From the NCBI GenBank assembly GCA_013286785.1, contig JABDFC010000002.1, positions 51,015 through 115,014 of the forward strand: DNA of 64,000 nt, written 5' to 3'. The notes under the pieces are model-generated. The model was not told the DNA's origin. It searched no databases and saw nothing but the letters and a program-made list of their open reading frames with translations. Source of the DNA: Gammaproteobacteria bacterium (lineage in GTDB: Bacteria > Pseudomonadota > Gammaproteobacteria > UBA6186 > Azoamicaceae). Shown here piece by piece: positions 21,479 through 31,511 of the stretch (its first letter is position 1; the number at the start of each line of letters is the position of its first letter). A program made the translations under genes and the position numbers.

Positions 21479-21492
21479 GGGGTTCGCCCCTG
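21479..21492. terminator. Short GC-rich hairpin with TTCG tetraloop (possible terminator)
   Basis: AGGGG-TTCG-CCCCT followed by a T-rich stretch (gtatctttatttt). Confidence 0.4.
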
Positions 21493-21738
21493 TATCTTTA
21501 TTTTATCTGAAAATATCAGATTTTTTATGAATTTGGTTTTCGCAAAACCCCGGATAATTTCAGTGCGATCGGTCACAAAAAATCTCTCAGGGACGGTTGG
21601 TTGCGAGAGCGGAGTCGATGTTGAACAGGGGATTCGATTTAAATTTGTAAAAAAAATTTGATTAGTAGTATGTACTAATATAATATTTGTGCTATGTTTG
21701 TATTGTCTAAGTTTGAGTTAAGCCATAGGAGATCGAGA

Positions 21739-22107
21739 ATGGCAAAAGTTAAAAAAGTTGCAAAGAAGTCCAAGGCTGCAAAAGCAGCATCAACGGTGGC
21801 AAAGCCTAAGAAGAGAACCGTTAAGAAGTCGGTTGCTGCTAAAAAGCGCGTTGCCAAAAAGCCAGCAGTCAAGAAAGTAGGTGCTAAGAAGCGCGTTGCT
21901 AAAAAGCGCGTCGCTGCTAAGAAACCTGCTAAAAAGGCTGTAGCTAAAAAGGCCGTAGCTAAAAAAGCGACCAAGAAGAGAAAGACTGCCCGCAAACCAA
22001 AAGCGGCAGGTGCAAAAAAGCGAGTAGCTCGTAAACCAGCTGCTGGCGCACGTAAGACGACAAGACGTAGACGTAAACCCGCAGCAAAAGTAGCCGCTGC
22101 AGCTTAA
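21739..22107 (+). CDS. Histone H1-like DNA-binding protein, Lys/Ala-rich
   Basis: Protein MAKVKKVAKKSKAAKAASTVAKPKKRTVKKSVAAKKRVAKK... is almost entirely K/A/R/V/P with AKK repeats. ATG 21739 follows AGGAGATCGAGA. Confidence 0.88.
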   Translation: MAKVKKVAKKSKAAKAASTVAKPKKRTVKKSVAAKKRVAKKPAVKKVGAKKRVAKKRVAAKKPAKKAVAKKAVAKKATKKRKTARKPKAAGAKKRVARKPAAGARKTTRRRRKPAAKVAAAA

Positions 22108-22212
22108 GTCTACCCTTTATCATTAAGCGCCGGACTTATCTAAGGCAGTGTTCTTAAGTGCGGCGCTTGGTGGTATCTACAGGCTCATCGATTATCCGGT
22201 TCAAGACCTAAT

Positions 22213-22836
22213 GTGTCGATTTCACCTTCCCCCAAATTATTAGCCATAGATGCATCCACAGATGTGTGTTCTGTAGCGCTTGCTCTGGGCGGGCCCCTGC
22301 TCGAATACAATGAACAATCCCCAAAATCGCATACCCGCGTTTTACTGGCGACGATTCATCGCTTGTTGCAAGAAGGCGGGATCACCTTAGCGGAGTTGGA
22401 TTGTTTGGCGTTTGGCCGAGGGCCTGGCAGTTTTACCGGAGTCCGAATGGCGTGCAGTGTGGTTCAGGCCTTTGGTTTTGCCTTACAGATCCCCATTGTG
22501 CCCGTTTCAACCTTAAGAGCAGTGGCAGAAGGTGCCAAACAGCAAGGGAGTTCGCAACAAATACTGGCGACACTCGATGTGGGTAGGGGGGCCGTCTATT
22601 GGGGATTGTTTGAAGTTGTCGAAGGTTTAGTGCAACCGGTTTCGAAAGAGCATATCGGTCAAAGAGAAGAAATTGTGTTGCCTGAAGGGAATTGGACACT
22701 TGCGACCGGATTTCCTTCTGCAAAGGCAGTTGCGAGCATTGCGGTGGTGGAATATGGTTTGGGAAATGCAATGACGGCTGAACAGGTGGAGCCCGTTTAT
22801 TTGAGGGAAAATTTCGTCAAAAAATCGTCGACTTAA
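22213..22836 (+). CDS. tsaB: tRNA threonylcarbamoyladenosine biosynthesis protein TsaB
   Basis: LLAIDASTDVCSVAL, SHTRVLLATIHRLL, FGRGPGSFTGVRMACSVVQAFG. Confidence 0.95.
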   Translation: MSISPSPKLLAIDASTDVCSVALALGGPLLEYNEQSPKSHTRVLLATIHRLLQEGGITLAELDCLAFGRGPGSFTGVRMACSVVQAFGFALQIPIVPVSTLRAVAEGAKQQGSSQQILATLDVGRGAVYWGLFEVVEGLVQPVSKEHIGQREEIVLPEGNWTLATGFPSAKAVASIAVVEYGLGNAMTAEQVEPVYLRENFVKKSST

Positions 22837-23201
22837 AACTGGATTTCCGTCGGCAAACCGGTGGCTTTCCAACCTCGGAATCCGCCTTTTAAAGATTTAA
22901 CGTTATGATATCCCATGGTTTGCAGACTTTCTGCTGCCAATGCTGAACGCGTTCCGCCCCCACAATAAAGCACAATGTCTGCGGCGGGATCTTCGGTCAC
23001 ACTTTCGATATTGAGCTCTAATTTTCCTCGGGATACATGAATCGCCAAGGGCAATGATCCCTCGCGCCACTCATTGTCTTCTCGAACATCAATTAAATAA
23101 AAGGCTTCTTGATTGTCCATTTTGCTGATTAACTGTTCCAAAGAGATTTCATGAATATTCCCGAAGACTTCTTGTAAGCGTTTCGTGAGTAATGGGCCCA
23201 T
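22833..23201 (-). CDS. Rhodanese-like domain protein
   Basis: 'YLIDVREDNEWREGSLPLAIHV' and active loop 'LYCGGGTRSALAAESL', 'GGFRGWKATGLP'. Confidence 0.9.
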   Translation of the reverse strand: MGPLLTKRLQEVFGNIHEISLEQLISKMDNQEAFYLIDVREDNEWREGSLPLAIHVSRGKLELNIESVTEDPAADIVLYCGGGTRSALAAESLQTMGYHNVKSLKGGFRGWKATGLPTEIQF

Positions 23202-23204
23202 CGG

Positions 23205-24353
23205 TTATCCTTGTTTCACTAAGATTAATTCTAAAATGCGCTCATATATTGCTGACAACAGATTTAAATCCTGAATGTTCACCGATTCATTAACACAATG
23301 AATGGTTGAATTGCAGGGACCGAGTTCAATCACCTCTGCGCCCGTCGGGGCGATGAAACGACCATCCGAAGTTCCACCAGTGGTGGACAAGGTTGGGGTG
23401 ATGTTTTGGATTTCTTGAATGGCTCGAAGGCAAGATTCTACCAATAAACCCGATTGGGTCAAAAAGGGAACGCCAGAAACTTTGTATTCCAGTGAGTAAT
23501 TGACGTCACAGGACATTAAAATGTCGTTGATCCGTGCGATTAAAGAATGGGGGGTAACTTCATTACTGAAACGAAGATTAAATTGGCAGTGCAGAGTTCC
23601 TGGGATGACATTCACGGCCCCGGTCCCTGAGTGGATGTTGGAGATTTGTAAAGAGGTTGCTGGAAAATGGACATTGCCTTGGTCCCACTCTGTGGTTGCG
23701 AGCTTTGCCAATGGCAGCAGAGCTTGATGAATGGGGTTATTGGCTTTAGCAGGGTAGGCCACATGACCTTGTTTCCCCACTATTTTTAAGTTGCAATTCA
23801 GGGAACCTCGTCGCCCATGTTTCAGAACATCGCCGACGATGTGGTGACTTGAAGGTTCACCCACTACACAATAGTCAATCTGAATCTTCTGGTTGTTTAG
23901 ATATTTGATGACGTGTTGCGTTCCATGATCCGCCGCCCCTTCTTCATCACTGGTGATTAAAAAGGCCAGTGAGCCAGCATGATGCGGATAACGTTGGAGA
24001 AAGCGTTCGGTCGCTGTGATCATCGCTGCCAAACTGCCTTTCATATCGGCGGCACCCCGTCCATACAAGTATTTGCCTTTGAGAGTTGGGGTAAAAGGAG
24101 GTGAGTCCCAATCCTGTAAATTTCCAGGAGGAACCACATCGGTGTGACCCGCGAAAACAAACAGCGGCGCTTGATGTCCGTGGATTGCCCAGAGATTTTG
24201 GACATCTTCAAAGGGCAAAGGATGAAGACTGAACCCCAGTTTCTGTAAACGCTCGCTGATGATTAATTGACAGCCTTTATCGGCAGGTGTAATGGATTCG
24301 CATGCGATTAATTGCTGTGCAAGTGTTATTGTTGGGGAATTGAGATCATCCAT
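23205..24353 (-). CDS. dapE: Succinyl-diaminopimelate desuccinylase
   Basis: FAGHTDVVPPG, YGRGAADMKGSLAAM, TSDEEGAADHGT, STTGGTSDGRFIAPTGAEVIELGP. Confidence 0.95.
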   Translation of the reverse strand: MDDLNSPTITLAQQLIACESITPADKGCQLIISERLQKLGFSLHPLPFEDVQNLWAIHGHQAPLFVFAGHTDVVPPGNLQDWDSPPFTPTLKGKYLYGRGAADMKGSLAAMITATERFLQRYPHHAGSLAFLITSDEEGAADHGTQHVIKYLNNQKIQIDYCVVGEPSSHHIVGDVLKHGRRGSLNCNLKIVGKQGHVAYPAKANNPIHQALLPLAKLATTEWDQGNVHFPATSLQISNIHSGTGAVNVIPGTLHCQFNLRFSNEVTPHSLIARINDILMSCDVNYSLEYKVSGVPFLTQSGLLVESCLRAIQEIQNITPTLSTTGGTSDGRFIAPTGAEVIELGPCNSTIHCVNESVNIQDLNLLSAIYERILELILVKQG

Positions 24354-24380
24354 GACGAAGCCAATCCTTAGGGAGGTTAC

Positions 24381-25469
24381 TTAGGGGTACTTTATAAGCT
24401 TATCCTGCTGAAAGTCAACCATTTGTTTTTTCCACAACGGGTGAGATTCATACACAATGCGAGCCAGACTGTCTAATCCTACGGTGAGTTTATGGTGAAC
24501 GCCAGAGTGTCCAACAGCTTCTATTGTATACCCATTGCCGATTTGAAAATGCGTATTGTGATGGCCGATCATCTGTATTCTTTCGCGAAAATTATCAGAT
24601 AAGATTCGGCGGGCAACAGAGGCTTGGTATTCAACATAAGGTTGGTTGGAAACCACCAAAATGTGGCGATCTCGTGTAGATAATTGCCCACCTAGACCAT
24701 ATTGATTTTTCCAAGTCGTGATTGTATCGGTGCAGGTTGCTCTTTGTGCCTTGCCGTTGATTGGAGTATTAACATAGATAATTTCCACTCCAGGGAAACC
24801 GCCAATTTCTTGCAAAATATGGGGAACAAGGTAAGTGGCCATGTTGGTTTCATTCAGATCAATTCCTAATCCTTCTAGAGTCTTGGTAATGGGCTCTTGA
24901 TCAGGGGATAATTTTCGATAGCCCACTAAGACATAGAGGCGATCAAACCGCACGCCTTGCTCCCATAATTTCATCAGGTATCTAAGCCGAGATTCCATTC
25001 TGCTTGCGAGAGCGCCCATTAAAAAAGCACAATCATACTGTTTAAATTGTCCACCTTCTTGGGTGGGAGCAATCTCTTGATAAAGACCGAGCTCGGTAAA
25101 TGCTTCTGCAATACTCTTTTTTTGTAAGGCCGTGAGTGTGTCGTCTGTTAATTGCCACCGTTCTGATCCTGCTTTTCTCAACCAAAATTCTTGTAAGAGT
25201 TGATTGAGGCGGTCTAAGACAACCGTGGGTGACTCTTCTTTGGGTAGTTTATCTAGAATGTTGGTGACAGTCAGCAACCGAAGCCACGCTTCTTCTTGAC
25301 CGGGAACCATCTGCTTTAGTAGGGTTTCTAGGGGCAGTTCACGTCCTTTTTGTTTTGCCAAGGTGTCATGGGAGGCTGAAACAGAGTGGCATTGATTGGC
25401 TAAAAACAATGCAGCGCCACCAAAAAAAGTAAGAATAATAACCAGTTTTAATGGCCATTTATCTTGCAT
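24381..25469 (-). CDS. Hypothetical protein with N-terminal membrane anchor, between dapD and dapE
   Basis: 362-aa ORF with N-terminal hydrophobic segment (LKLVIILTFFGGAALFLA); tightly spaced with dapD upstream. No family recognised with confidence. Confidence 0.7.
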   Translation of the reverse strand: MQDKWPLKLVIILTFFGGAALFLANQCHSVSASHDTLAKQKGRELPLETLLKQMVPGQEEAWLRLLTVTNILDKLPKEESPTVVLDRLNQLLQEFWLRKAGSERWQLTDDTLTALQKKSIAEAFTELGLYQEIAPTQEGGQFKQYDCAFLMGALASRMESRLRYLMKLWEQGVRFDRLYVLVGYRKLSPDQEPITKTLEGLGIDLNETNMATYLVPHILQEIGGFPGVEIIYVNTPINGKAQRATCTDTITTWKNQYGLGGQLSTRDRHILVVSNQPYVEYQASVARRILSDNFRERIQMIGHHNTHFQIGNGYTIEAVGHSGVHHKLTVGLDSLARIVYESHPLWKKQMVDFQQDKLIKYP

Positions 25470-25470
25470 C

Positions 25471-26289
25471 TTAAACCCTTAGCAGTTCGTTCAGCGCAAC
25501 CTTTTGTCGGGTTTTTTCATCGACTCGTTTGACAATCACCACGCAATATAAGCTATAGCGACCATCCGGGCTGGGGAGATTGCCAGGAACAACCACACTA
25601 TAAGCGGGAACCCGCCCCGTGTAGATTTCACCCGTTTCGCGATCGTAGATCCGAGTGCTTTGGCCAATGTAAACCCCCATCGAGATAACGGCCCCTTTTT
25701 CGACAATCACTCCCTCGACAATTTCTGAGCGCGCGCCAATAAAACAATCGTCTTCGATAATGGTGGGATTGGCTTGCAAGGGCTCAAGAACCCCCCCAAT
25801 GCCAACGCCTCCTGAAAGGTGAACTCGTCGTCCGATTTGGGCACAAGATCCCACGGTCACCCAAGTATCGACCAAAGTCCCTTCACCCACATAGGCTCCA
25901 ATGTTGACATAACTAGGCATTAATACGGTGTTTGGGCCGATATAAGCACCGCGACGAATGGTGGCAGGGGGAACGATTCTGACTTTTGCGGCAGCAAATT
26001 GTTCAGGGCTGGTATCGGTAAATTGTAAAGGAATTTTGTCATAAAATTGGGTAAATTGGCCGGGAATGGGGCTATTTTTATTGAGCGCGAAATACAGCAA
26101 AACAGCTTTTTTGATCCATTGATGAACTTTCCATTCTCCATTGATTGGTTCTGCAACGCGCAGGGTTCCCGCTTCGAGTGCATCAATAACCTGAAAAACG
26201 GCCTCTCGTAATAAGGGATCTACACGGGTTGGGTCTAATGTGGAGCGAGATTCATAGGCAGATTCGATCATTGGGGCTAATTTTTCCAT
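25471..26289 (-). CDS. dapD: 2,3,4,5-tetrahydropyridine-2,6-dicarboxylate N-succinyltransferase
   Basis: Left-handed beta-helix hexapeptides; '[49 protein letters not shown]', '[50 protein letters not shown]'. Confidence 0.97.
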   Translation of the reverse strand: MEKLAPMIESAYESRSTLDPTRVDPLLREAVFQVIDALEAGTLRVAEPINGEWKVHQWIKKAVLLYFALNKNSPIPGQFTQFYDKIPLQFTDTSPEQFAAAKVRIVPPATIRRGAYIGPNTVLMPSYVNIGAYVGEGTLVDTWVTVGSCAQIGRRVHLSGGVGIGGVLEPLQANPTIIEDDCFIGARSEIVEGVIVEKGAVISMGVYIGQSTRIYDRETGEIYTGRVPAYSVVVPGNLPSPDGRYSLYCVVIVKRVDEKTRQKVALNELLRV

Positions 26290-26347
26290 GGCAAATCATT
26301 CCTAAAACTGGTAAAGTATCCTGCTTAACAGTACCATAGGTTTCGGA

Positions 26348-27259
26348 GTGGGGCTAGACGGTATGCCAAAACAATTTATCAAAGAACGGCCCATATTATT
26401 CATTTCTTTAACCGCAATTCTAATTTTATTGGGTTTCAGTAGAAGCATCTACCAATTCTTCATGGGACCTGCAGACGAAATGTCGATGCCCCAGCAAGTC
26501 CAAACGGTTCGGGTTAAAGCAGCCCCAATGCCAGATCTCATTGAAACTATTGGGACGTTGACTGCCAAAGAAGAGATCACCGTTAAAGCGGGAGGGCCTG
26601 GGAAAGTCCAGCGCATTTTGGTTGAGTCGGGGTCCTATGTTAAAGAGGGAACCTTATTGGCAAACATAATTGCGGCACCCGAAATTCGCGCTCCTTTCGA
26701 TGGGTATTTAACAGATTGGATTGTCAAAGCGGGTGAATATGTCAAAGACGGGACCCCATTAATTGATTTAGTGAATACAGATTTATTGTCACTCACGTAT
26801 CGGGTTCCGGAAAGCTACTCTTCGCGTTTAGCGGTAGATCAACCCGTCGAAGTCACGGTGAAAGCATTTCCGACAGAAACGTTTCAAGGGATTGTGACAT
26901 ATGTCTCACCCGTCGTTGACAGAAAAACCTACACGATTTTAGTTCGTGCTACGGTTAAAAATGAACAGCAAAATTTATGGCCGGGCATGTCGGCGCATGT
27001 GCGTCATATTTTAGCCACTCATGCAGATGCTTTGGTCATTCCAGAGTCCTGTTTGATATTAACCCTGGAAGGTTACAATGTTTTTGTGGTTTCAAATGGA
27101 AAAATTGAACGTCGAGTTGTTACCATTGGGACCAGACATCAGGGGCGGGCACATATTGTCTCGGGGTTAACCTTGGGCGATTCCGTTGTGTTGGTTCGGA
27201 CTAACTTCATCGCAGAAGGAGCAGACGCGGTCGCCAATGACTGGACAGGGGATTGGTAA
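26348..27259 (+). CDS. RND efflux periplasmic adaptor (HlyD/MexH type)
   Basis: N-terminal TM, 'GTLTAKEEITVKAGGPGKVQRILVESGSYVKEGTLLANI', paired with an RND permease. Confidence 0.92.
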   Translation: MGLDGMPKQFIKERPILFISLTAILILLGFSRSIYQFFMGPADEMSMPQQVQTVRVKAAPMPDLIETIGTLTAKEEITVKAGGPGKVQRILVESGSYVKEGTLLANIIAAPEIRAPFDGYLTDWIVKAGEYVKDGTPLIDLVNTDLLSLTYRVPESYSSRLAVDQPVEVTVKAFPTETFQGIVTYVSPVVDRKTYTILVRATVKNEQQNLWPGMSAHVRHILATHADALVIPESCLILTLEGYNVFVVSNGKIERRVVTIGTRHQGRAHIVSGLTLGDSVVLVRTNFIAEGADAVANDWTGDW

Positions 27260-30200
27260 TGTCGTTTTCGGAAGTTTTTGTCCGTCGACCCGTGATGGCC
27301 ATTGCCATCAATTTGGTTTTATTGATCGCGGGTTTGGTTTGCTATCATCAATTAGAATTACGTCATACTTCTAACCCGGTTCAAAACGAATTTACGATCA
27401 ATACGATTTATCCCGGCGCCAACAGTCAGGCGGTCGAACATCAAGTGACTAAACCCTTAGAAGATGCCTTAGCTGGTTTAGATGGCATTAAGAAATTAAG
27501 TTCGACGAGCCAGGATAGTCAGAGCAATATTTCTATTCGATTTCAGCATGGGATTGATCATGATATCGCTTTAGGACAAATTCGAGACAGAATTTTGGCC
27601 GCGATGCCAAATTTACCGGAAGCCGTAAAACGCCCAGAAATCAGAGAAAAAAGTGAAGAACATCGGGCCATCATGTACATGAAGTTTCAGGATGACACTC
27701 GAAGCATTGCTGAATTGTCCGATTATATTTTGCGTGTGGTAGAAGATCGCATCCGTCTCATTGATGGAGTTGCCTCTGTTGGTCACTTCGGCAACGAATT
27801 GTATCTCATTACGGTTAAGCCTGATCCGGCATTGTTGATGGAACACAACGTGACGGTTAACGAAGTGGCCGATGCCCTGCGTCGCGAAAAAGTCTTTGCG
27901 TCCGGGGGTGAAATTGAAGGAATTACGGCCAAGGAATCGGTTATTTTGTCTGCAATGGTGGAAAAACCTGAGGACTTTGCCAATGTGACCATTAAATTAA
28001 CCCCGGAAGGGCGGGTAACCCTTGGAAATGTTGCAACCATTGCAGTAGGAACCAAACCGACTTTTTTGAAGATTAGAGATGACGGTAAAAATATTGTTGG
28101 TTTAGAAATACTAGCGAAGCCGCAGGCCAATCCTTTGGAGGTTGCCAAACGGGTTTATCAATTTGTTGAAGATTTACGGAAGTCAATGCCATCTTCCTTA
28201 AGCGTCATCGTGACTTTTGATGCGACTCGACCTTTCGCAGCAGCCTTTGTCGAAATGCGGCATACGTTATGGGAATCGATATTATTGGTTGGAATTGTGG
28301 TGACGTTGTCTTTGGTTTCCTTCCGGGCAGCGCTCTTACCGATGATTACCGTTCCATTGTGTTTGATTGGCGTTTTTGCCTTAATGTGGCTGATGCATTT
28401 TAGCATCAACCCGGTCACGTTGCTGGCCTTGGTATTAGCCGTTGGTTTAGTCGTGGACGATGCCATCGTGGTGGTTGAAAATATCTACCGCCACATGGAG
28501 GAAGGATTGTCTGCTTTTACAGCCGCTAAACGCAGCATGAAAGAAATCAGTTTTGCTGTCATTGTAATGACGGTGACATTGGCGGCCGTGTATTTGCCTT
28601 TGGTTTTTCAAACCGATGAATCTGCGATAATGTTTCGCGAATTTGCGTGGACCTTAGCGGGAAGTGTCGTCATTTCTGGGTTTGTCGCTTTGACACTCAC
28701 GCCTGCCTTAGGGGGAAAATTTTTAAAAGATACCCATAAAGTTGTTTTTTGGGAAAAGGCCGGAAATTACTATCGATCTGCTTTAGAAATTGCGCTACAG
28801 AATTCGACGAAAATTGTCTTACTATTATTATTAATTGCTTTGTTGGGTGTTTATGGATTTCAACGGTTACCTTCCGAATTGATCCCCATCGAGGATGAAG
28901 GCTATGTTATTGGATCGATTAACGCCGATAATTCGGTTACGGATGACGTCAGGGAAGGGTGGTTTAGAGACGTTGAAGCGGTTTTAAAAAAAGTGCCAGA
29001 AGGCGAGCGCGTTTTAACGGGAGTTTGGCAAGAACAGTGGATGTGGTGGAATTTAATTTTAAAACCAACGGATGAACGCAAGCGAACGAGCCGCGAAATC
29101 ATCAATAGCTTAAGGGCACCATTAAAGGCTATTGTTGGGCCAGATGTGGTGGTGATGGATAATCCCGACTTTTCAGGCGGGGGGGACGATGACACATTCA
29201 AAGTTATTATTCAATATTCGGGTCAACAAGAGCTTTTGGTTCATAGTATTCAAAAGATTATTCAAGAAGCCAGAAAACTTCCCGGTTTCGAAGCGTTAAT
29301 GAGTGAACAAGCCTGGGAGAAGCCGCGATTGAAAGTGGTAGTGGATCGGGCGTTGGCTGCGGAATTAGGGATCAGTATCGAATCGATTGAAGACACTTTA
29401 TATACTTTCTTATCGGGACGAAAGGCGACCGATTTTAATTTCCAAGGGCATGATTACGATGTGCAAGTAAGAGCCCCCTTAGAAGTTCGCTCGGAATTCG
29501 ATAATATTAATTCCTATTTTGTGGCAAATGCCGAAAAACAATGGGTACCCTTGGGCAGCTTAGTGACACTCCAGGAAATATTAGAACCCACTCAAATTAA
29601 ACATTACGACAGGATGCGGGGAGCCGCCATTCATGTGGTATTACAGCCGGATATGTCTTTGGACAAAGCGATGAAAGCTTTAGAACCCATTCTAGAACAG
29701 TATGTCCCAAAAGATGCGCGCTATCGATTTGGAGGAAAGATTGAAAAATATCGAGAATCCCAGATAGCAATGTGGCTCAATTTCGGACTGGCGATTACGT
29801 TTATTTATTTGGTCTTGGCAGCACTTTTTGAAAGTTTTGTGCATCCTTTTATCGTTTTATTGACAGTTCCATTATCCATTACCGGGGCTGTGTGGGGGAT
29901 TAACTGGATTGGAGGTACTAATAATATGTATACCTCCATTGGTTTAGTCACATTGGTTGGGCTCATCACCAAGCACGGCATATTGATTGTGGATTTTGCC
30001 AATCGCCTGCGAGCGTCGAATCTTTCGCTGCAAGAAGCCGTTTTATCGGCAGCAGTGTATCGATTACGCCCCGTTTTGATGACGACTTTAGCGATGGTCT
30101 TTGGCGCGATTCCGTTAATGTTCAGCGTGGGTGCGGGAGCCATTGCGCGCCAAGACATTGGTTGCGTCATTATCGGGGGCATGTTAGTGGGGACCGTGTT

Positions 30201-30273
30201 TTCTTTATTCGTGGTACCTGTCGCTTATTCAATTGTCGCTCGTTTTGTGCGTGTGCCGGTTGAACGTCAATAG
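27253..30273 (+). CDS. RND efflux transporter permease (AcrB/MexB-like family)
   Basis: 1006 aa; 'FVRRPVMAIAINLVLLIAGL', 'VGLVVDDAIVVVENIYRHMEEGLS', 'GLITKHGILIVDFAN', duplicated RND architecture. Confidence 0.96.
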   Translation: MVMSFSEVFVRRPVMAIAINLVLLIAGLVCYHQLELRHTSNPVQNEFTINTIYPGANSQAVEHQVTKPLEDALAGLDGIKKLSSTSQDSQSNISIRFQHGIDHDIALGQIRDRILAAMPNLPEAVKRPEIREKSEEHRAIMYMKFQDDTRSIAELSDYILRVVEDRIRLIDGVASVGHFGNELYLITVKPDPALLMEHNVTVNEVADALRREKVFASGGEIEGITAKESVILSAMVEKPEDFANVTIKLTPEGRVTLGNVATIAVGTKPTFLKIRDDGKNIVGLEILAKPQANPLEVAKRVYQFVEDLRKSMPSSLSVIVTFDATRPFAAAFVEMRHTLWESILLVGIVVTLSLVSFRAALLPMITVPLCLIGVFALMWLMHFSINPVTLLALVLAVGLVVDDAIVVVENIYRHMEEGLSAFTAAKRSMKEISFAVIVMTVTLAAVYLPLVFQTDESAIMFREFAWTLAGSVVISGFVALTLTPALGGKFLKDTHKVVFWEKAGNYYRSALEIALQNSTKIVLLLLLIALLGVYGFQRLPSELIPIEDEGYVIGSINADNSVTDDVREGWFRDVEAVLKKVPEGERVLTGVWQEQWMWWNLILKPTDERKRTSREIINSLRAPLKAIVGPDVVVMDNPDFSGGGDDDTFKVIIQYSGQQELLVHSIQKIIQEARKLPGFEALMSEQAWEKPRLKVVVDRALAAELGISIESIEDTLYTFLSGRKATDFNFQGHDYDVQVRAPLEVRSEFDNINSYFVANAEKQWVPLGSLVTLQEILEPTQIKHYDRMRGAAIHVVLQPDMSLDKAMKALEPILEQYVPKDARYRFGGKIEKYRESQIAMWLNFGLAITFIYLVLAALFESFVHPFIVLLTVPLSITGAVWGINWIGGTNNMYTSIGLVTLVGLITKHGILIVDFANRLRASNLSLQEAVLSAAVYRLRPVLMTTLAMVFGAIPLMFSVGAGAIARQDIGCVIIGGMLVGTVFSLFVVPVAYSIVARFVRVPVERQ

Positions 30274-30286
30274 AGGTGGGTTTTTG

Positions 30287-31483
30287 TTGCTAAGTTATCC
30301 TCATTTTTCCTTTCAAATTCAGAACACGAGTGTAAAGTCTCGGGCACGGGTGGGAAAACTCTCCACGCCCCATGGTGAGGTCGCGACGCCTGCGTTTATT
30401 TTTTGCGCCACCAAAGGGGCCATCAAAGGCGCTTCCCCGCAGCAAATGAAATCAGCTGGCACTCAAATTATGTTGGGGAATACTTACCATTTGATGTTAA
30501 GTCCCGGAGGGGAGTTGATCGAACGTTTAGGCGGTCTGCATCGTTTTATGGCTTGGGATGGGCCCTTGTTAACCGATTCAGGGGGATTCCAGGTTTTTAG
30601 TATGGGCTATGGATCTGTTTCGCACGAAATTAAGAAAAAGCAAATGGACAGTCGGCCAAAGACCGTATTAAAAATTACCGAAGAAGGGGTGACCTTTCGT
30701 TCCTATTTAGATGGCAGTTTACACGTTTTAACACCGGAAAAATCAATCCAAGTGCAACGACAGTTGGGACCAGATTTTGTCGTTGTTTTTGATGAGTGTA
30801 CGCCCTACCATGTCGATAAATCGTATACAGAAAAATCGTTGCATTTATCGCATCGCTGGGGGTTAAGATGCCTCCAAGAATTTGAGCAGCATCACGATGG
30901 TCGGCAAGCGTTATATGGCATCCTGCAAGGTGGCGTTTATCCTGATTTGCGGCAACAAGCGGCCGAGTTCGTGAATAGCCAGCCTTTTTTTGGTCATGCG
31001 GTTGGGGGATCACTGGGAGAAGAAAAAGCAGAAATGTATGAGGTGATTGACCACTCATTATCGTTGCTAGACTCGAGTCGTCCGGTCCATCTGCTGGGGA
31101 TTGGGGGGATCAAAGATATTTTTGTAGGGGTTGCAGCTGGGGTGGATACATTTGACTGCGTGCATCCAACCCGTTTGGCTCGGCATGGTGGTGCTTTGAT
31201 CAGAGCTGTTCAAGGGGAAGAGACGACCCGAGAGCATATTGTGTTAAGTAATCGTCGACATCAACAAGACGAACGGCCCATCGATGCAACTTGCCCTTGC
31301 GAAACCTGCAAAGTTTTTTCGCGAGCTTATCTGCATTATTTATTTCGGGCGAACGAATTTTTAGGCATTCAAGCGTTAATATTACATAATGTGGCGTATA
31401 TGAATCGTTTGATGCAAGCCATTCGGGAGGCAATTGTCACGGATCGAGTAGAAGAAGAACAACGTCTTTGGGTTCATGATTGA
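30287..31483 (+). CDS. tgt: tRNA-guanine transglycosylase
   Basis: TDSGGFQVFSMG, GGSLGEEKAEMYEVI, zinc site CPCETCKVFSRAYLHYLFRANE. The ORF track start (30233) overlaps the RND gene; a TTG start near 30284/30287 is likely. Confidence 0.95.
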   Translation: MLSYPHFSFQIQNTSVKSRARVGKLSTPHGEVATPAFIFCATKGAIKGASPQQMKSAGTQIMLGNTYHLMLSPGGELIERLGGLHRFMAWDGPLLTDSGGFQVFSMGYGSVSHEIKKKQMDSRPKTVLKITEEGVTFRSYLDGSLHVLTPEKSIQVQRQLGPDFVVVFDECTPYHVDKSYTEKSLHLSHRWGLRCLQEFEQHHDGRQALYGILQGGVYPDLRQQAAEFVNSQPFFGHAVGGSLGEEKAEMYEVIDHSLSLLDSSRPVHLLGIGGIKDIFVGVAAGVDTFDCVHPTRLARHGGALIRAVQGEETTREHIVLSNRRHQQDERPIDATCPCETCKVFSRAYLHYLFRANEFLGIQALILHNVAYMNRLMQAIREAIVTDRVEEEQRLWVHD

Positions 31484-31511
31484 TCAGTACGTTATAATGC
31501 TAAACGTCAGG

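Noticed and set aside
21675-21995. 106-aa minus-strand 'FLAAFLATRFLA' ORF
   Set aside because: Mirror of the Lys/Ala-rich H1-like gene; hydrophobic repeat is an antisense artefact.
29805-30182. 125-aa ORF antisense to the RND permease
   Set aside because: Lies entirely within a well-supported conserved CDS on the opposite strand.
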